DNA from: CAYVQU01 sp964453155
GTDB lineage: Bacteria; Chloroflexota; Anaerolineae; Anaerolineales; UBA11858
NCBI GenBank assembly: GCA_964453155.1
Contig: CAYVQU010000002.1
Location: 14,661 to 78,660 of the forward strand
Length of the DNA: 64,000 bases
Reading direction: 5' to 3'
Shown here: one piece after another, positions 23,494 through 31,165 of the stretch
How the letters are laid out: each line of letters starts with the position of its first letter
How positions within the stretch are numbered: the first letter of the stretch is position 1
The notes under the pieces: generated by a model
Told to the model about the DNA's origin: nothing
What the model saw: the letters and a program-made list of their open reading frames with translations, nothing else
Database searches by the model: none
Made by a program: the position numbers and the translations under genes

Positions 23494-24528
23494 TCAGCAT
23501 TCCCCCATTTCGGGGCAAACGGTAATTAACTTAGCTTGTGATTTGCGCAGGGCAATCACTGCTCCGCGGACACGATAAGCGATGGGATCACCGCCGGCCG
23601 ATGCCATCTCGACTTCAATGGTCGTACCGGGTAGTAGACCGAGGTCCATTAAGCGGCGGCGTTCGGCCCCTCGAATTCGAGGGGATACTTCTACGACCTC
23701 GGCTTCTTGACCGGGTTTGAGATTGGTCAGCGGTTCTCCGGGGACAGCCTCGGCTTCAGGTTGTTCGGCTACCGGGACCACCGCGATATTGTTGGCCAAA
23801 ATTGGCGCCAGAATATGTTCATCACCCCCGGCCCAAAAGCGGACCCGTTGAGACGAGGTCTCGAGCAATCGAACTTCCTGACCGACATGCAGACCCTCCG
23901 CGACGAGTTGGGCATAAACCGCCTCAGGCTCATCTTCCATATGGATGATGCGGGCCGGGGTATTTAGATCGAGTTGGGTCAGGGCTTTGCGGTCAGCGGG
24001 ATAGACCACAGTCCCGTCAGCCATGGGGATGGGGTCGCCATGGGGGTCATGGGTGGGATTCCCCAGTTGGTAAGCCAGTTTTTCGACCTCTTCTGGAGTG
24101 AGTTGATGCTCCAGCTGATGTGCTTTGGTGTGCCATTCGGATTCTTCAAAACCGGTCTGTTCGGCCAGATAGCGTTCATAGATGCGATGGGCGCGAATGA
24201 CTCGCAGGGCATAATCGCGCCCCGCGGTTGTCAGGCTGAAGTCAGTGCCGGCCATTTTGATGAGATCATGAGCCTCGAGATTAGAGATCACATCCGCAGC
24301 CTGACTGGTGCTGATGTTCAGAGCACCTGCCAGACTCTCCACGGAAGGTTGTCCACCGTGAATGTCAAAATCATGAATATGTTTGAGCGCATCCTCGTTC
24401 AAGACACGGTCCGTCATTTCATTGGTACGCTGCCAACGCCAGTACAATCCGCGTTCAGGCCAAAAGATCAACAGGCCCACGGCTGTCAGCACGGCGGCGA
24501 TGATTAAGGAAGATAAGGGATCGGGCAT
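23494..24528 (-). CDS. Membrane-anchored DtxR-type regulator with FeoA-like domains
   Basis: 344 residues. A single N-terminal helix (LSSLIIAAVLTAVGLLIFW, residues 5-23) and a charged linker precede a DtxR winged helix (DIHGGQPSVESLAGALNIS) and the DtxR dimerisation/metal domain (HQLEHQLTPEEVEKLAYQLGNPTHDPHGDPIP). Two SH3-like FeoA domains follow; the last begins LTNLKPGQEAEVVEVSPRIRG and ends TVCPEMGEC with two Cys. The usual arrangement is a soluble regulator and a separate small FeoA, so the membrane anchor and the fusion are unusual. It is first in the operon with the split FeoB of system 1 and may act both as sensor and as FeoA partner. Start ATG at 24528. Confidence 0.85.
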   Translation of the reverse strand: MPDPLSSLIIAAVLTAVGLLIFWPERGLYWRWQRTNEMTDRVLNEDALKHIHDFDIHGGQPSVESLAGALNISTSQAADVISNLEAHDLIKMAGTDFSLTTAGRDYALRVIRAHRIYERYLAEQTGFEESEWHTKAHQLEHQLTPEEVEKLAYQLGNPTHDPHGDPIPMADGTVVYPADRKALTQLDLNTPARIIHMEDEPEAVYAQLVAEGLHVGQEVRLLETSSQRVRFWAGGDEHILAPILANNIAVVPVAEQPEAEAVPGEPLTNLKPGQEAEVVEVSPRIRGAERRRLMDLGLLPGTTIEVEMASAGGDPIAYRVRGAVIALRKSQAKLITVCPEMGEC

Positions 24529-24545
24529 AAGGTCACCTCGGTGGG

Positions 24546-24640
24546 GTCTAAATCGTCCAAGATATCTGATAGGTCTAACTGGTCATTGGCTTTGACATTT
24601 TCGACAAATTTGACCTATCAGATACGCTAGATTTTTTGAC
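24546..24640. repeat. Hairpin repeat with 9-bp periodic arms (GTCYRANNN family), copy 4
   Basis: Five in-phase units from 24546: GTCTAAATC, GTCCAAGAT, ATCTGATAG, GTCTAACTG, GTCATTGGC. The right arm, 24591-24640, is the reverse complement of the same kind of series, with ATCTGATAG shared by both arms. It lies upstream of the regulator gene at 23494 and downstream of nothing else. Confidence 0.8.
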
Positions 24641-24728
24641 TAAAACAATATTTAGGCCAGACTAATATTTCGGATTTTAGCAATTCTATCCAAAAATGTC
24701 AATGACAAGTTTTGCAGGATTTCATCTC

Positions 24729-24757
24729 TTGGCAAATGTCAGCATGTCCCTTACAAT
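24729..24757 (+). promoter_or_regulatory. Sigma-70-type promoter of the aldo-keto reductase gene
   Basis: TTGGCA at 24729-24734 and TACAAT at 24752-24757, 17-bp spacer. AGGAG at 24779-24783 and the ATG at 24792 follow at good distances. Confidence 0.7.
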
Positions 24758-24791
24758 CCAAAAACACTGAAACCGCATAGGAGCAACACAG

Positions 24792-25988
24792 ATGCAATAT
24801 CGTAAATTTGGTTCTTTAGATTTCGCCGTTTCCGCCTTGGGGTTCGGTTGTATGCGCCTCCCCGGGCGCCGCTTTAGCCTGATGGGGGCGGACACAAATG
24901 AGTCCATCAAAATTATTCGTTCAGGGATCGATCAGGGCATCAACTATATCGATACGGCCTGGCCCTACCACCTGGGTGAAAGCGAAAAAGTTTTGGGTTT
25001 GACGCTGAAAGATGGTTACCGCGCAAAAGTCAAACTGGTGACCAAACTGCCCATGTTTTTAGTTCGTAAAACTGAGGATTTTGACCGTTATCTGAACGCC
25101 CAACTCGAACGCCTACAAACTGAAACTATCGATATTTATCTCTTCCATGCCATGAATGCGGGTGGATTGGAGAAAGTCAAACGGTTGGGTTTGATCGAAA
25201 AAATGGAAGCGGCCCAGCGTCAGGGTCGGATTCAGCACATCGGGTTCTCGTTCCATGATACCGCGCCAGTTTTTCGTGAGATCATCGATTACTACGATTG
25301 GGATATGACCCAAATCCAATACAACTATATGGATACCGGTTTTCAGGCCACCACGGCCGGGCTTGAGTATGCCCATGAAAAAGGGATCGCCGTCGTCATC
25401 ATGGAACCGGTCAAGGGTGGAACACTGGCAAATCCCCCGGCGGAAGCCCTGGCCGTGATGAATTCGGCCGCTGTGAAACGCACGCCAGTCGATTGGGCCC
25501 TCCAATTCTTATGGAATCGGCCCGAAGTCGCGACCGTCATCAGCGGGATGGGCACTCAGCAAATGGTGGACGAAAACTGTGCCAGTGCCGCCCGTTCGGG
25601 GATCAACTCACTCAGCCCTGAAGATGAAGCAATCATTGAAAAACTGGCTGCCATTTACCAGCAAAAAATCCTGGTTCCCTGTACTGCCTGTGAGTATTGT
25701 ATGCCTTGTCCGGCGGGGGTTAACATCCCCCAAAATTTTGCCATTTTGAACAATCTCTCGCTTACTGATGGCCGTCTCCGAAAATTCATGACGCGCCGGG
25801 ATTATGGCAAATTGGCGAATACCAAAGCCCAACTCAACTCAGAGAAAACCAACGGGAATGCGGCCATGTGTGCGGATTGCGGCCAATGCGTCGAAAAATG
25901 CCCGCAGAACATCAACATCCCGGTTGAATTAGAAAAAACCCATGCAATTTTGGGAAAAAGAGAGGCAATTGAACAATATTACACGTAA
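24792..25988 (+). CDS. Aldo-keto reductase with C-terminal 4Fe-4S domain
   Basis: 398 residues. The AKR barrel has catalytic Asp54 (NYIDTAWPYH), Tyr59, Lys85 (LVTK) and a His in YLFHAMN. After about residue 290 a ferredoxin-like tail carries CTACEYCMPC (Cys 297, 300, 303, 306) and CADCGQCVEKCP (360, 363, 366, 370), two cluster motifs. Such COG1453 enzymes are cytoplasmic reductases of unknown substrate, common in anaerobes. The gene has its own promoter and ribosome-binding site. The clusters point to electron transfer from ferredoxin-like donors. Confidence 0.9.
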   Translation: MQYRKFGSLDFAVSALGFGCMRLPGRRFSLMGADTNESIKIIRSGIDQGINYIDTAWPYHLGESEKVLGLTLKDGYRAKVKLVTKLPMFLVRKTEDFDRYLNAQLERLQTETIDIYLFHAMNAGGLEKVKRLGLIEKMEAAQRQGRIQHIGFSFHDTAPVFREIIDYYDWDMTQIQYNYMDTGFQATTAGLEYAHEKGIAVVIMEPVKGGTLANPPAEALAVMNSAAVKRTPVDWALQFLWNRPEVATVISGMGTQQMVDENCASAARSGINSLSPEDEAIIEKLAAIYQQKILVPCTACEYCMPCPAGVNIPQNFAILNNLSLTDGRLRKFMTRRDYGKLANTKAQLNSEKTNGNAAMCADCGQCVEKCPQNINIPVELEKTHAILGKREAIEQYYT

Positions 25989-26039
25989 GTGCGTGGCGAT
26001 TTGTGGTTTATGAGAAAACTGGCAAGATTATCCGCCGCG

Positions 26040-26060
26040 CCTGAGCAGATTTCGGTTTGC
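26040..26060. repeat. Single arm of the GCARATTTCGG repeat family
   Basis: CTGAGCAGATTTCGGTTTGC matches, as a reverse complement, the conserved CCGAAATCTGCTCAGG end of copy 3 (28847-28863). No opposite arm is evident. Confidence 0.45.
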
Positions 26061-26205
26061 ACGGAAATTTTATTGCATATTATGTATGATCTCAATTTTT
26101 CGGAGCTAGCAACCAGCATCCTGAGTTACGGAATGTATCAAAGGATACTGGTCAGGCTTAGCCTCGAAGCTCTGAGAGGATACCAAAATCTGCTTGGGAT
26201 CCAAA

Positions 26206-26748
26206 ATGGATTTGGACATGTGGCCGTTCGATAATCTGACAATCCAGGCCGCCTTGTTAAAAATCTCGATCTTCTGGCCAACTAAATATAATGCCCCCTG
26301 GCTGCCAGCTTCCATGGAAATTGTGCATAAAACGTTGCAACTTGCCGAGGTCGGGCCTGAAGACCTGATCTATGATCTCGGTTGCGGCGATGGACGTACC
26401 ATCATCACGGCCGCCCGCGACTATGGGGCCAAGGCGGTAGGCATCGAGCTTGATCTGCTTCGTTATCTATGGTGTCAATTGCTGGTTACCATTTTGGGTT
26501 TGCGCGGGCGGGTCAGAATCATCTACGGCGATTTCTTTCAGCACAATATCAGCGCAGCCGATGTAGTCACCTGTTACTTGGGGCAGGCTACCAACGAGAC
26601 ATTACAAACCAAATTTGAACAAGAGCTACGGCCTAATGCTCGAGTTGTATCCTATAACTTCACCTTTCCTAAACTAAACCTCATCAGCCAAGACGATCAA
26701 GCCGAACTTTTTCTGTACGACTTACGCGCATCTGATCAACAGAATTAA
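26206..26748 (+). CDS. Small class I methyltransferase-like protein A
   Basis: 180 residues. IYDLGCGDGRTIITAA is SAM motif I, followed by VGIELDLLRYLWCQ and a later VVTCYL. It is a paralogue of the product at 28171: both carry LAEVGPxDxxYDLGCGDGR, RYLWCQ and VVTC. N-terminal residues before PTKYNAPWLPAS are hydrophobic in patches. The start is uncertain (TTG 26194, ATG 26206 or ATG 26218); 26206 is taken since a GGGAT sequence lies 5 bases before it. Substrate unknown. Confidence 0.75.
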   Translation: MDLDMWPFDNLTIQAALLKISIFWPTKYNAPWLPASMEIVHKTLQLAEVGPEDLIYDLGCGDGRTIITAARDYGAKAVGIELDLLRYLWCQLLVTILGLRGRVRIIYGDFFQHNISAADVVTCYLGQATNETLQTKFEQELRPNARVVSYNFTFPKLNLISQDDQAELFLYDLRASDQQN

Positions 26749-26754
26749 TAACTC

Positions 26755-26939
26755 ATGTTACGCACGAAGCATCCCTTCGACAGGCTCAGGACAGGCCTGA
26801 GTAAGTCCGCAGGACCGTATCGAAGGGTGCGGGTCGTCCAAAAATTCACCCTTCGATACGCTAGCGCTACTCAGAGCCTGCACTGAGCGCAGTCGAAGTG
26901 ATGAATTTTCAAGCATATTTTCTCAACCTTGCGTAACAT
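26755..26939. mobile_element. MITE-like 185-bp element, left copy
   Basis: Terminal inverted repeats ATGTTACGCA/TGCGTAACAT, with internal CCCTTCGACAGGCTCAGG and CCCTTCGATACGC palindromic halves. The sequence TTAATAAC directly flanks both sides (26745-26752 and 26943-26950), which looks like a target-site duplication. It has no gene of its own. It is an inverted, roughly 85 percent identical copy of 27940-28124, which is also 185 bp. Confidence 0.75.
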
Positions 26940-27012
26940 CAGTTAATAACAATTAAAAGACCAAGAAACCAGAAATTTTCCTCTAGCATTTCTGGTTTCC
27001 TTAGGAAAAAAT

Positions 27013-27936
27013 ATGCCCCCAAAATGGACGCAACAAGACATTCCTGATTTATCGGGAAAAATCATTGTCATCACCGGTGCCAATAGCGGTTTAGGTTTTG
27101 AATGTTCGAAGACTTTTGCAGAAAAGGGCGCCACCGTCGTGATAACCGCCCGCAACCTGACCAAAGGTGAGCAGGCCAAAGCAGGAATTCTCAAAGCATT
27201 TCCAAATTCTCCTCTGGACCTGATGAAACTCGATGTCGGTGACTTAACCTCCGTGCGGGAATTTTCCGAGGCTTTCAAGGAAAAATATGATCGTCTCGAT
27301 ATTTTGCTCAACAACGCGGGAGTAATGGCCATCCCGCGGCAGGAAACTGTTGATGGTTTCGAACAGCAGTTGGGCGTCAACCACCTGGGACACTTTGCTC
27401 TGACTGGGTTACTCCTGGACGCCATAGTGAAAACTCCTGGCGCTCGTATTCACAATGTCACCAGCAGCGTTCATTGGATTGGGCGGTTCAATTTCGAGGA
27501 TCTGATGGGCCAGAAGAAGTACAACCGCTGGCGGGCTTATGGACAGAGTAAACTTGCCAATGTATGCTTCACTTATGAGTTACAAAAACGGCTGCAAACA
27601 AACGGGTACGATACGATTGCGAATACATCACATCCGGGATTTGTAATCGGCCAATTGCAAGCAAACAGCATTGAACAATCAGGGACCCCACTAGAAGGAT
27701 TGCTTTACACCCTTGGTAAACCGCTAGTAGCCCAAGATGTTACAACAGGTGTGCTGCCAATGCTCTACGGGATGACAGCTCCCGCGGCCAAAGGCGGTGT
27801 ATTCTATGGGCCAAGCTTCTTGAGTATGCGCGGCTACCCCAAGGAAAATATACCCAACAAAGCAGTTAACGATGCAGCCATTCTCAAGCGTATTTGGGAT
27901 GTATCGGAAGAATTGACCGGTGTTCAATTTCTTTAA
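27013..27936 (+). CDS. Short-chain dehydrogenase/reductase (retinol dehydrogenase-like)
   Basis: 307 residues. TGANSGLG at 21-28, NNAG at 100-103 and the catalytic YGQSK (Tyr176, Lys180) with an upstream Ser (VTSS) are all present. The region resembles the WWOX/retinol dehydrogenase-like group of SDRs. It is an NAD(P)-dependent oxidoreductase of unknown substrate, cytoplasmic. AGGA precedes the ATG. The gene is bracketed by two inverted 185-bp MITE-like elements that begin 73 bases upstream and 3 bases after the stop, so it may have been moved as a unit. Confidence 0.92.
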   Translation: MPPKWTQQDIPDLSGKIIVITGANSGLGFECSKTFAEKGATVVITARNLTKGEQAKAGILKAFPNSPLDLMKLDVGDLTSVREFSEAFKEKYDRLDILLNNAGVMAIPRQETVDGFEQQLGVNHLGHFALTGLLLDAIVKTPGARIHNVTSSVHWIGRFNFEDLMGQKKYNRWRAYGQSKLANVCFTYELQKRLQTNGYDTIANTSHPGFVIGQLQANSIEQSGTPLEGLLYTLGKPLVAQDVTTGVLPMLYGMTAPAAKGGVFYGPSFLSMRGYPKENIPNKAVNDAAILKRIWDVSEELTGVQFL

Positions 27937-27939
27937 CTC

Positions 27940-28124
27940 ATGTCACGCACGATATGCAAAATGAGCCAGAAAATTCATCCCTTCGACTGCGCTCAGTGCA
28001 GGCTCTGAATAGCGATAGCGTATCGCAGGGTAAATTTTCGGATGAGCCGCACCCTTCGATATGGTCCTTCGAACTTACTCAGGCCTCACCTGAGCCTGTC
28101 GAAGGGATGCTTGTTGCGTGACAT
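27940..28124. mobile_element. MITE-like 185-bp element, right copy (inverted)
   Basis: Same length and TIRs as the left copy (ATGTCACGCA/TGCGTGACAT, one base different), in opposite orientation. Starts three bases after the SDR stop codon. Together the two copies would look like an inverted-repeat-bounded cassette of about 1.37 kb. Confidence 0.75.
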
Positions 28125-28170
28125 CAATTATTAAACCTTAGCGGTTGGCGCCTTTTCGTGCGATTCTACA

Positions 28171-28710
28171 ATGGCAGTCTATATTCTCGCAATCTTAATT
28201 ATCGTTATTGTCATCTCCATCTTCCTGGCGGACTTCTTCGGTGCACCGTGGGTACCAACACCGCGGAAATTAGTGCCTAGAATGCTGACCCTGGCCGAGG
28301 TTGGTCCTGACGACGTCGTTTATGACCTGGGATGTGGGGATGGGCGGATTCTCATCACCGCGGCTCGAAAGTATGGGGCCAGAGCCGTGGGGATTGAAAT
28401 CGACCCCCTGCGATACTTATGGTGTCAGATCATGGTTACCCTGTTCGGCGTTCGAGACCGAGTCATCGTCGTTTATGGGAATATCTTCACAGAAAATTAT
28501 CATCCCGCCACGGTGGTCACCTGTTTCCTCCGCCAGCGCACGAATAATAAATTGGAAAAAAAACTGCTCGCAGAATTGAAACCGGGCACCCGGGTAGTTT
28601 CCAACACATTTATTTTTCCCACCATTCCTGCGGTGGGAGGCGACGACACAATTCGGTTATATCTTTTTTATCCAGATAAAACCGAGGGTTTGAAAAAATC
28701 ATTATTTTAG
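28171..28710 (+). CDS. Small membrane-anchored methyltransferase-like protein B
   Basis: 179 residues: an N-terminal hydrophobic helix (VYILAILIIVIVISIFLADFF) and then the methyltransferase fold with VVYDLGCGDGRILITAARKYGARAVGIE and RYLWCQ. Paralogue of the protein at 26206, which lacks the clear helix. A possible promoter TTGGCG (28145-28150) with TACAAT (28167-28172) overlaps this start codon, so the real start could be downstream or the promoter match may be fortuitous. Substrate unknown. Confidence 0.75.
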   Translation: MAVYILAILIIVIVISIFLADFFGAPWVPTPRKLVPRMLTLAEVGPDDVVYDLGCGDGRILITAARKYGARAVGIEIDPLRYLWCQIMVTLFGVRDRVIVVYGNIFTENYHPATVVTCFLRQRTNNKLEKKLLAELKPGTRVVSNTFIFPTIPAVGGDDTIRLYLFYPDKTEGLKKSLF

Positions 28711-28804
28711 GGCGCGTTTTGCTCCTGCAAAAAATCAGAGCAGCAGGGGTTGACAAATCTGGGTCACTAGAGAGATACTTTTATCAAATATCAAATTTTT
28801 TTAT

Positions 28805-28857
28805 GCAGATTTCGGAACGCTTTTTAAAATAGCATTTAAATTTAGACCGAAATCTGC
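28805..28857. repeat. Inverted repeat (GCARATTTCGG family), copy 3
   Basis: GCAGATTTCGG and CCGAAATCTGC form a perfect 11-bp stem. The gap of 213 bases between the methyltransferase gene and the lipase gene holds this and a poly-T/A-rich stretch. Confidence 0.6.
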
Positions 28858-28923
28858 TCAGGCGGTGCGGTAAACCAAGTTGGTTGGTTTAAAGCACAAA
28901 CCGCAGCGCACTTAGGAGGCAAC

Positions 28924-29760
28924 ATGCACCACGCGGAGGGCAATTTCAAAGGGGTACGAGATGCAAATATTTACTATCAAAACTGGCTACCAGATGGGGA
29001 AGTAAAAGCTGTGCTGCTGGTCGTTCATGGGCTAGGCGAACATTGTGGCCGTTATATGAATGTAGTCAATCACTTTGTTCCACGGGGATACGCGGTCTAC
29101 GGTCTCGATAATATCGGCCATGGCCGCTCAGATGGGCAGCGCGAATTTGTCGATAAGTTTACAGATTTCACCATTACACTGAAGACCTTTTATGATTTGG
29201 TCGCGGCCGCGCAACCCGAAAAACCAATCTTCCTACTAGGGCACAGCATGGGCGGGGCGATCGCGACGTATTATCTTCTCGACCACCAGGATGATTTCAA
29301 AGGCGCAATTTTGTCAGCTCCGGGGGTAAAAATTGGAGAAGGGATTTCGCCAGTAGCGATCACGATGAGCAAAATATTATCAAAGTTGGCCCCTAAAATG
29401 GGTGTAGTCGCGTTGGATCCGAACGCCATCTCACGGGATCCGAAAGTGGTAGAAACATATCGTAATGACCCCCTGGTTTTCTCTGGAAAAACACCGGCCC
29501 GATTGGGTGCAGAATTTCTAACCGCAGTTGAACGCATCGGTAGCGAGGCAGACAAGATTGCTTTGCCACTGATCATGGTTCAGGGCGCAAAAGACACGCT
29601 CGTCGAACCAGCTGGGGCCCAGATGCTGTATGACCAGGTCACTTCAGCCGATAAAACCATCAAAATTTACCCCGAGATGTATCACGAGGTCTTCAACGAA
29701 CCTGATCGAGATTTGGCCCTCAAAGATGTCGAGGAATGGCTGGAAAAACAACTTAACTAA
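28924..29760 (+). CDS. Alpha/beta hydrolase (monoacylglycerol lipase/lysophospholipase-like)
   Basis: 278 residues. The nucleophile motif GHSMGG is at 106-111 (Ser108), the acid is Asp224 in GAKDTLVEP and the base is His254 in YHEVFNEP. VVHGLGEHCGRY near residue 34 supplies the oxyanion region. The family hydrolyses monoacylglycerols or lysophospholipids. Perfect AGGAGG lies 6 bases before the ATG. A bidirectional terminator follows at 29762-29791. Confidence 0.9.
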   Translation: MHHAEGNFKGVRDANIYYQNWLPDGEVKAVLLVVHGLGEHCGRYMNVVNHFVPRGYAVYGLDNIGHGRSDGQREFVDKFTDFTITLKTFYDLVAAAQPEKPIFLLGHSMGGAIATYYLLDHQDDFKGAILSAPGVKIGEGISPVAITMSKILSKLAPKMGVVALDPNAISRDPKVVETYRNDPLVFSGKTPARLGAEFLTAVERIGSEADKIALPLIMVQGAKDTLVEPAGAQMLYDQVTSADKTIKIYPEMYHEVFNEPDRDLALKDVEEWLEKQLN

Positions 29761-29761
29761 C

Positions 29762-29791
29762 AAAAAAGAGCGCTCTCGGGCGCTCTTTTTT
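29762..29791. terminator. Bidirectional intrinsic terminator
   Basis: AAAAAAGAGCGC pairs with GCGCTCTTTTTT over 12 bp with a 6-base loop. A-tract and T-tract on either side let it serve both the plus-strand lipase gene and the minus-strand Feo operon that ends at 29817. Confidence 0.85.
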
Positions 29792-29816
29792 GATTCTTGA
29801 TCCCGCTGGCAAATGA

Positions 29817-30758
29817 TTATCTTTTCGCAGCCTGATTGACCTCGATGGTAATATGCGCCAGCCCCAAATCAGTAGGGAGAAGTTGTTTATATTCATCCGG
29901 TGACCGCAGGTTTTCGGCCAGTAGTGAAATAATAACGCTGTTCATTTTCGGCCCAATCGACCAAAGATGTAAGTCCGTGACCTGAGCGCCGCTGGCTTCC
30001 AAAGCCGTCTGTATTCGCTGGCGAAGAGTAGCCGAACCCTGCTTATCTAGCAGGACAGCGCTGGTGGTGCGGATCAGCCCCAGGGACCACTTCGACACCC
30101 AAAATGCGCCGACCAACCCCATCAGGGGATCCATCCAACTCAGGCCGAGAAATTTTCCGCCCAAGAGAGCGAAAATCGCCAGTAGGGAAGTCAGGGCATC
30201 GGCCAAAACGTGCAGATACGCGGCCCGCAAGTTATGATCGTGATGCTCGTGTTCGTGGTCATGGTCGTCATGCTGGTGATCATGGTCGTGTTCGTGATCG
30301 TGGTTGTCTCCCAAAATTAACACCGAAACCCCGTTGACGATCAGTCCCAACACGGCGACAAAAATGGCCTGATTGAATGCGATCTCCACCGGGTTGAGCA
30401 GCCGGTCGACGCTCTCCCAGGCCATCATTAGGGCAAAGATGGCCAGCAAAACAGCCCCCGTAAAACCACCCAGGGCATTGACTTTACCGGTCCCAAAGCT
30501 AAAGGTGTGGTTATGGGCCTGCCGCCGGGCGTAGACATAGGCAAAGACGTTGATGGTCAGAGCCGCGGCATGAGAGGCCATATGCATCCCATCGGCCAGC
30601 AGTGCGATCGAGCCAAAGAGTACACCGGTGGCAATTTCAACCACCATCATGGTGGCGGTGATAATAATAACGATTAAGGTGCGCAGCTCCCCGGTCCGCT
30701 TTTCATCCTGACCGAAGGCATGACTGTGTTGCCATTGTTTGAGATTTGTATTTTGCAT
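29817..30758 (-). CDS. dmeF: Cation diffusion facilitator, DmeF-like metal exporter
   Basis: 313 residues, six hydrophobic helices. LLADGMHMASHAAAL (TM2) and TM5 YLHVLADALT (His183, Asp187) supply the metal site; the GTGKVNALGGF loop resembles DmeF. Residues 151-176 form a His/Asp-rich loop, a metal-binding feature of the family. DmeF-type proteins export Co(II), Ni(II) or Fe(II) by proton antiport. It is the last gene of the second Feo operon, after feoC, so here it likely relieves excess ferrous iron or related divalent metal. Its C-terminal cytoplasmic domain is complete. Confidence 0.88.
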   Translation of the reverse strand: MQNTNLKQWQHSHAFGQDEKRTGELRTLIVIIITATMMVVEIATGVLFGSIALLADGMHMASHAAALTINVFAYVYARRQAHNHTFSFGTGKVNALGGFTGAVLLAIFALMMAWESVDRLLNPVEIAFNQAIFVAVLGLIVNGVSVLILGDNHDHEHDHDHQHDDHDHEHEHHDHNLRAAYLHVLADALTSLLAIFALLGGKFLGLSWMDPLMGLVGAFWVSKWSLGLIRTTSAVLLDKQGSATLRQRIQTALEASGAQVTDLHLWSIGPKMNSVIISLLAENLRSPDEYKQLLPTDLGLAHITIEVNQAAKR

Positions 30759-30864
30759 ATTTTAAAATGGAAACCCGATACAAAAGAGTGGCTGGTTGTC
30801 GTTTTAGGATGATTTGTACCGGGTTGTACCGGGTTAGTGTCAAAAAGATTTTGTTGATATGGGT

Positions 30865-31122
30865 TTACTTTTGGATCGTGTATACGTTTGGAATCTGCGC
30901 ACAAGCGCGAACCAAAACCGGAGCACAATTACTGGCTCCCGGACCACAGGAGCAATTGTCTCCTTCTCTTTCATCAGCTTGAATTTGCAAGCGCCCCTTC
31001 TGCACCCAAAACTGGATCATCCCTTCTAGGGCGGCAGGCTCAATTTCCATCTTCCGGCCCAATTCACTGACCGTGATCGGCCCGCGGGCATTTTCAATTT
31101 CACACAATACTTGATTTAACAT
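30865..31122 (-). CDS. feoC: FeoC-like regulator
   Basis: 85 residues: a short winged helix (ITVSELGRKMEIEPAALEGMIQFWVQKGRL) followed by a Cys-rich stretch (DNCSCGPGASNCAP and later Cys), as in the FeoC family, which is thought to bind an Fe-S cluster and to stabilise FeoB. It follows the FeoB permease gene at 31166 closely, as in known feo operons. Cytoplasmic. Its family role is still partly disputed (regulator or FeoB protection). Confidence 0.85.
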   Translation of the reverse strand: MLNQVLCEIENARGPITVSELGRKMEIEPAALEGMIQFWVQKGRLQIQADEREGDNCSCGPGASNCAPVLVRACAQIPNVYTIQK

Positions 31123-31133
31123 AATAATCCATT

Positions 31134-31159
31134 GTAGGGGCGCAATCGTGCGCCCCTAC
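31134..31159. repeat. REP palindrome, GTAGGGGC family (26 bp)
   Basis: GTAGGGGCGCA/TGCGCCCCTAC arms around the 4-base loop ATCG. Between feoB (permease) and feoC on the minus strand. Shorter core than its 28-30 bp relatives. Confidence 0.8.
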
Positions 31160-31165
31160 ATATAT

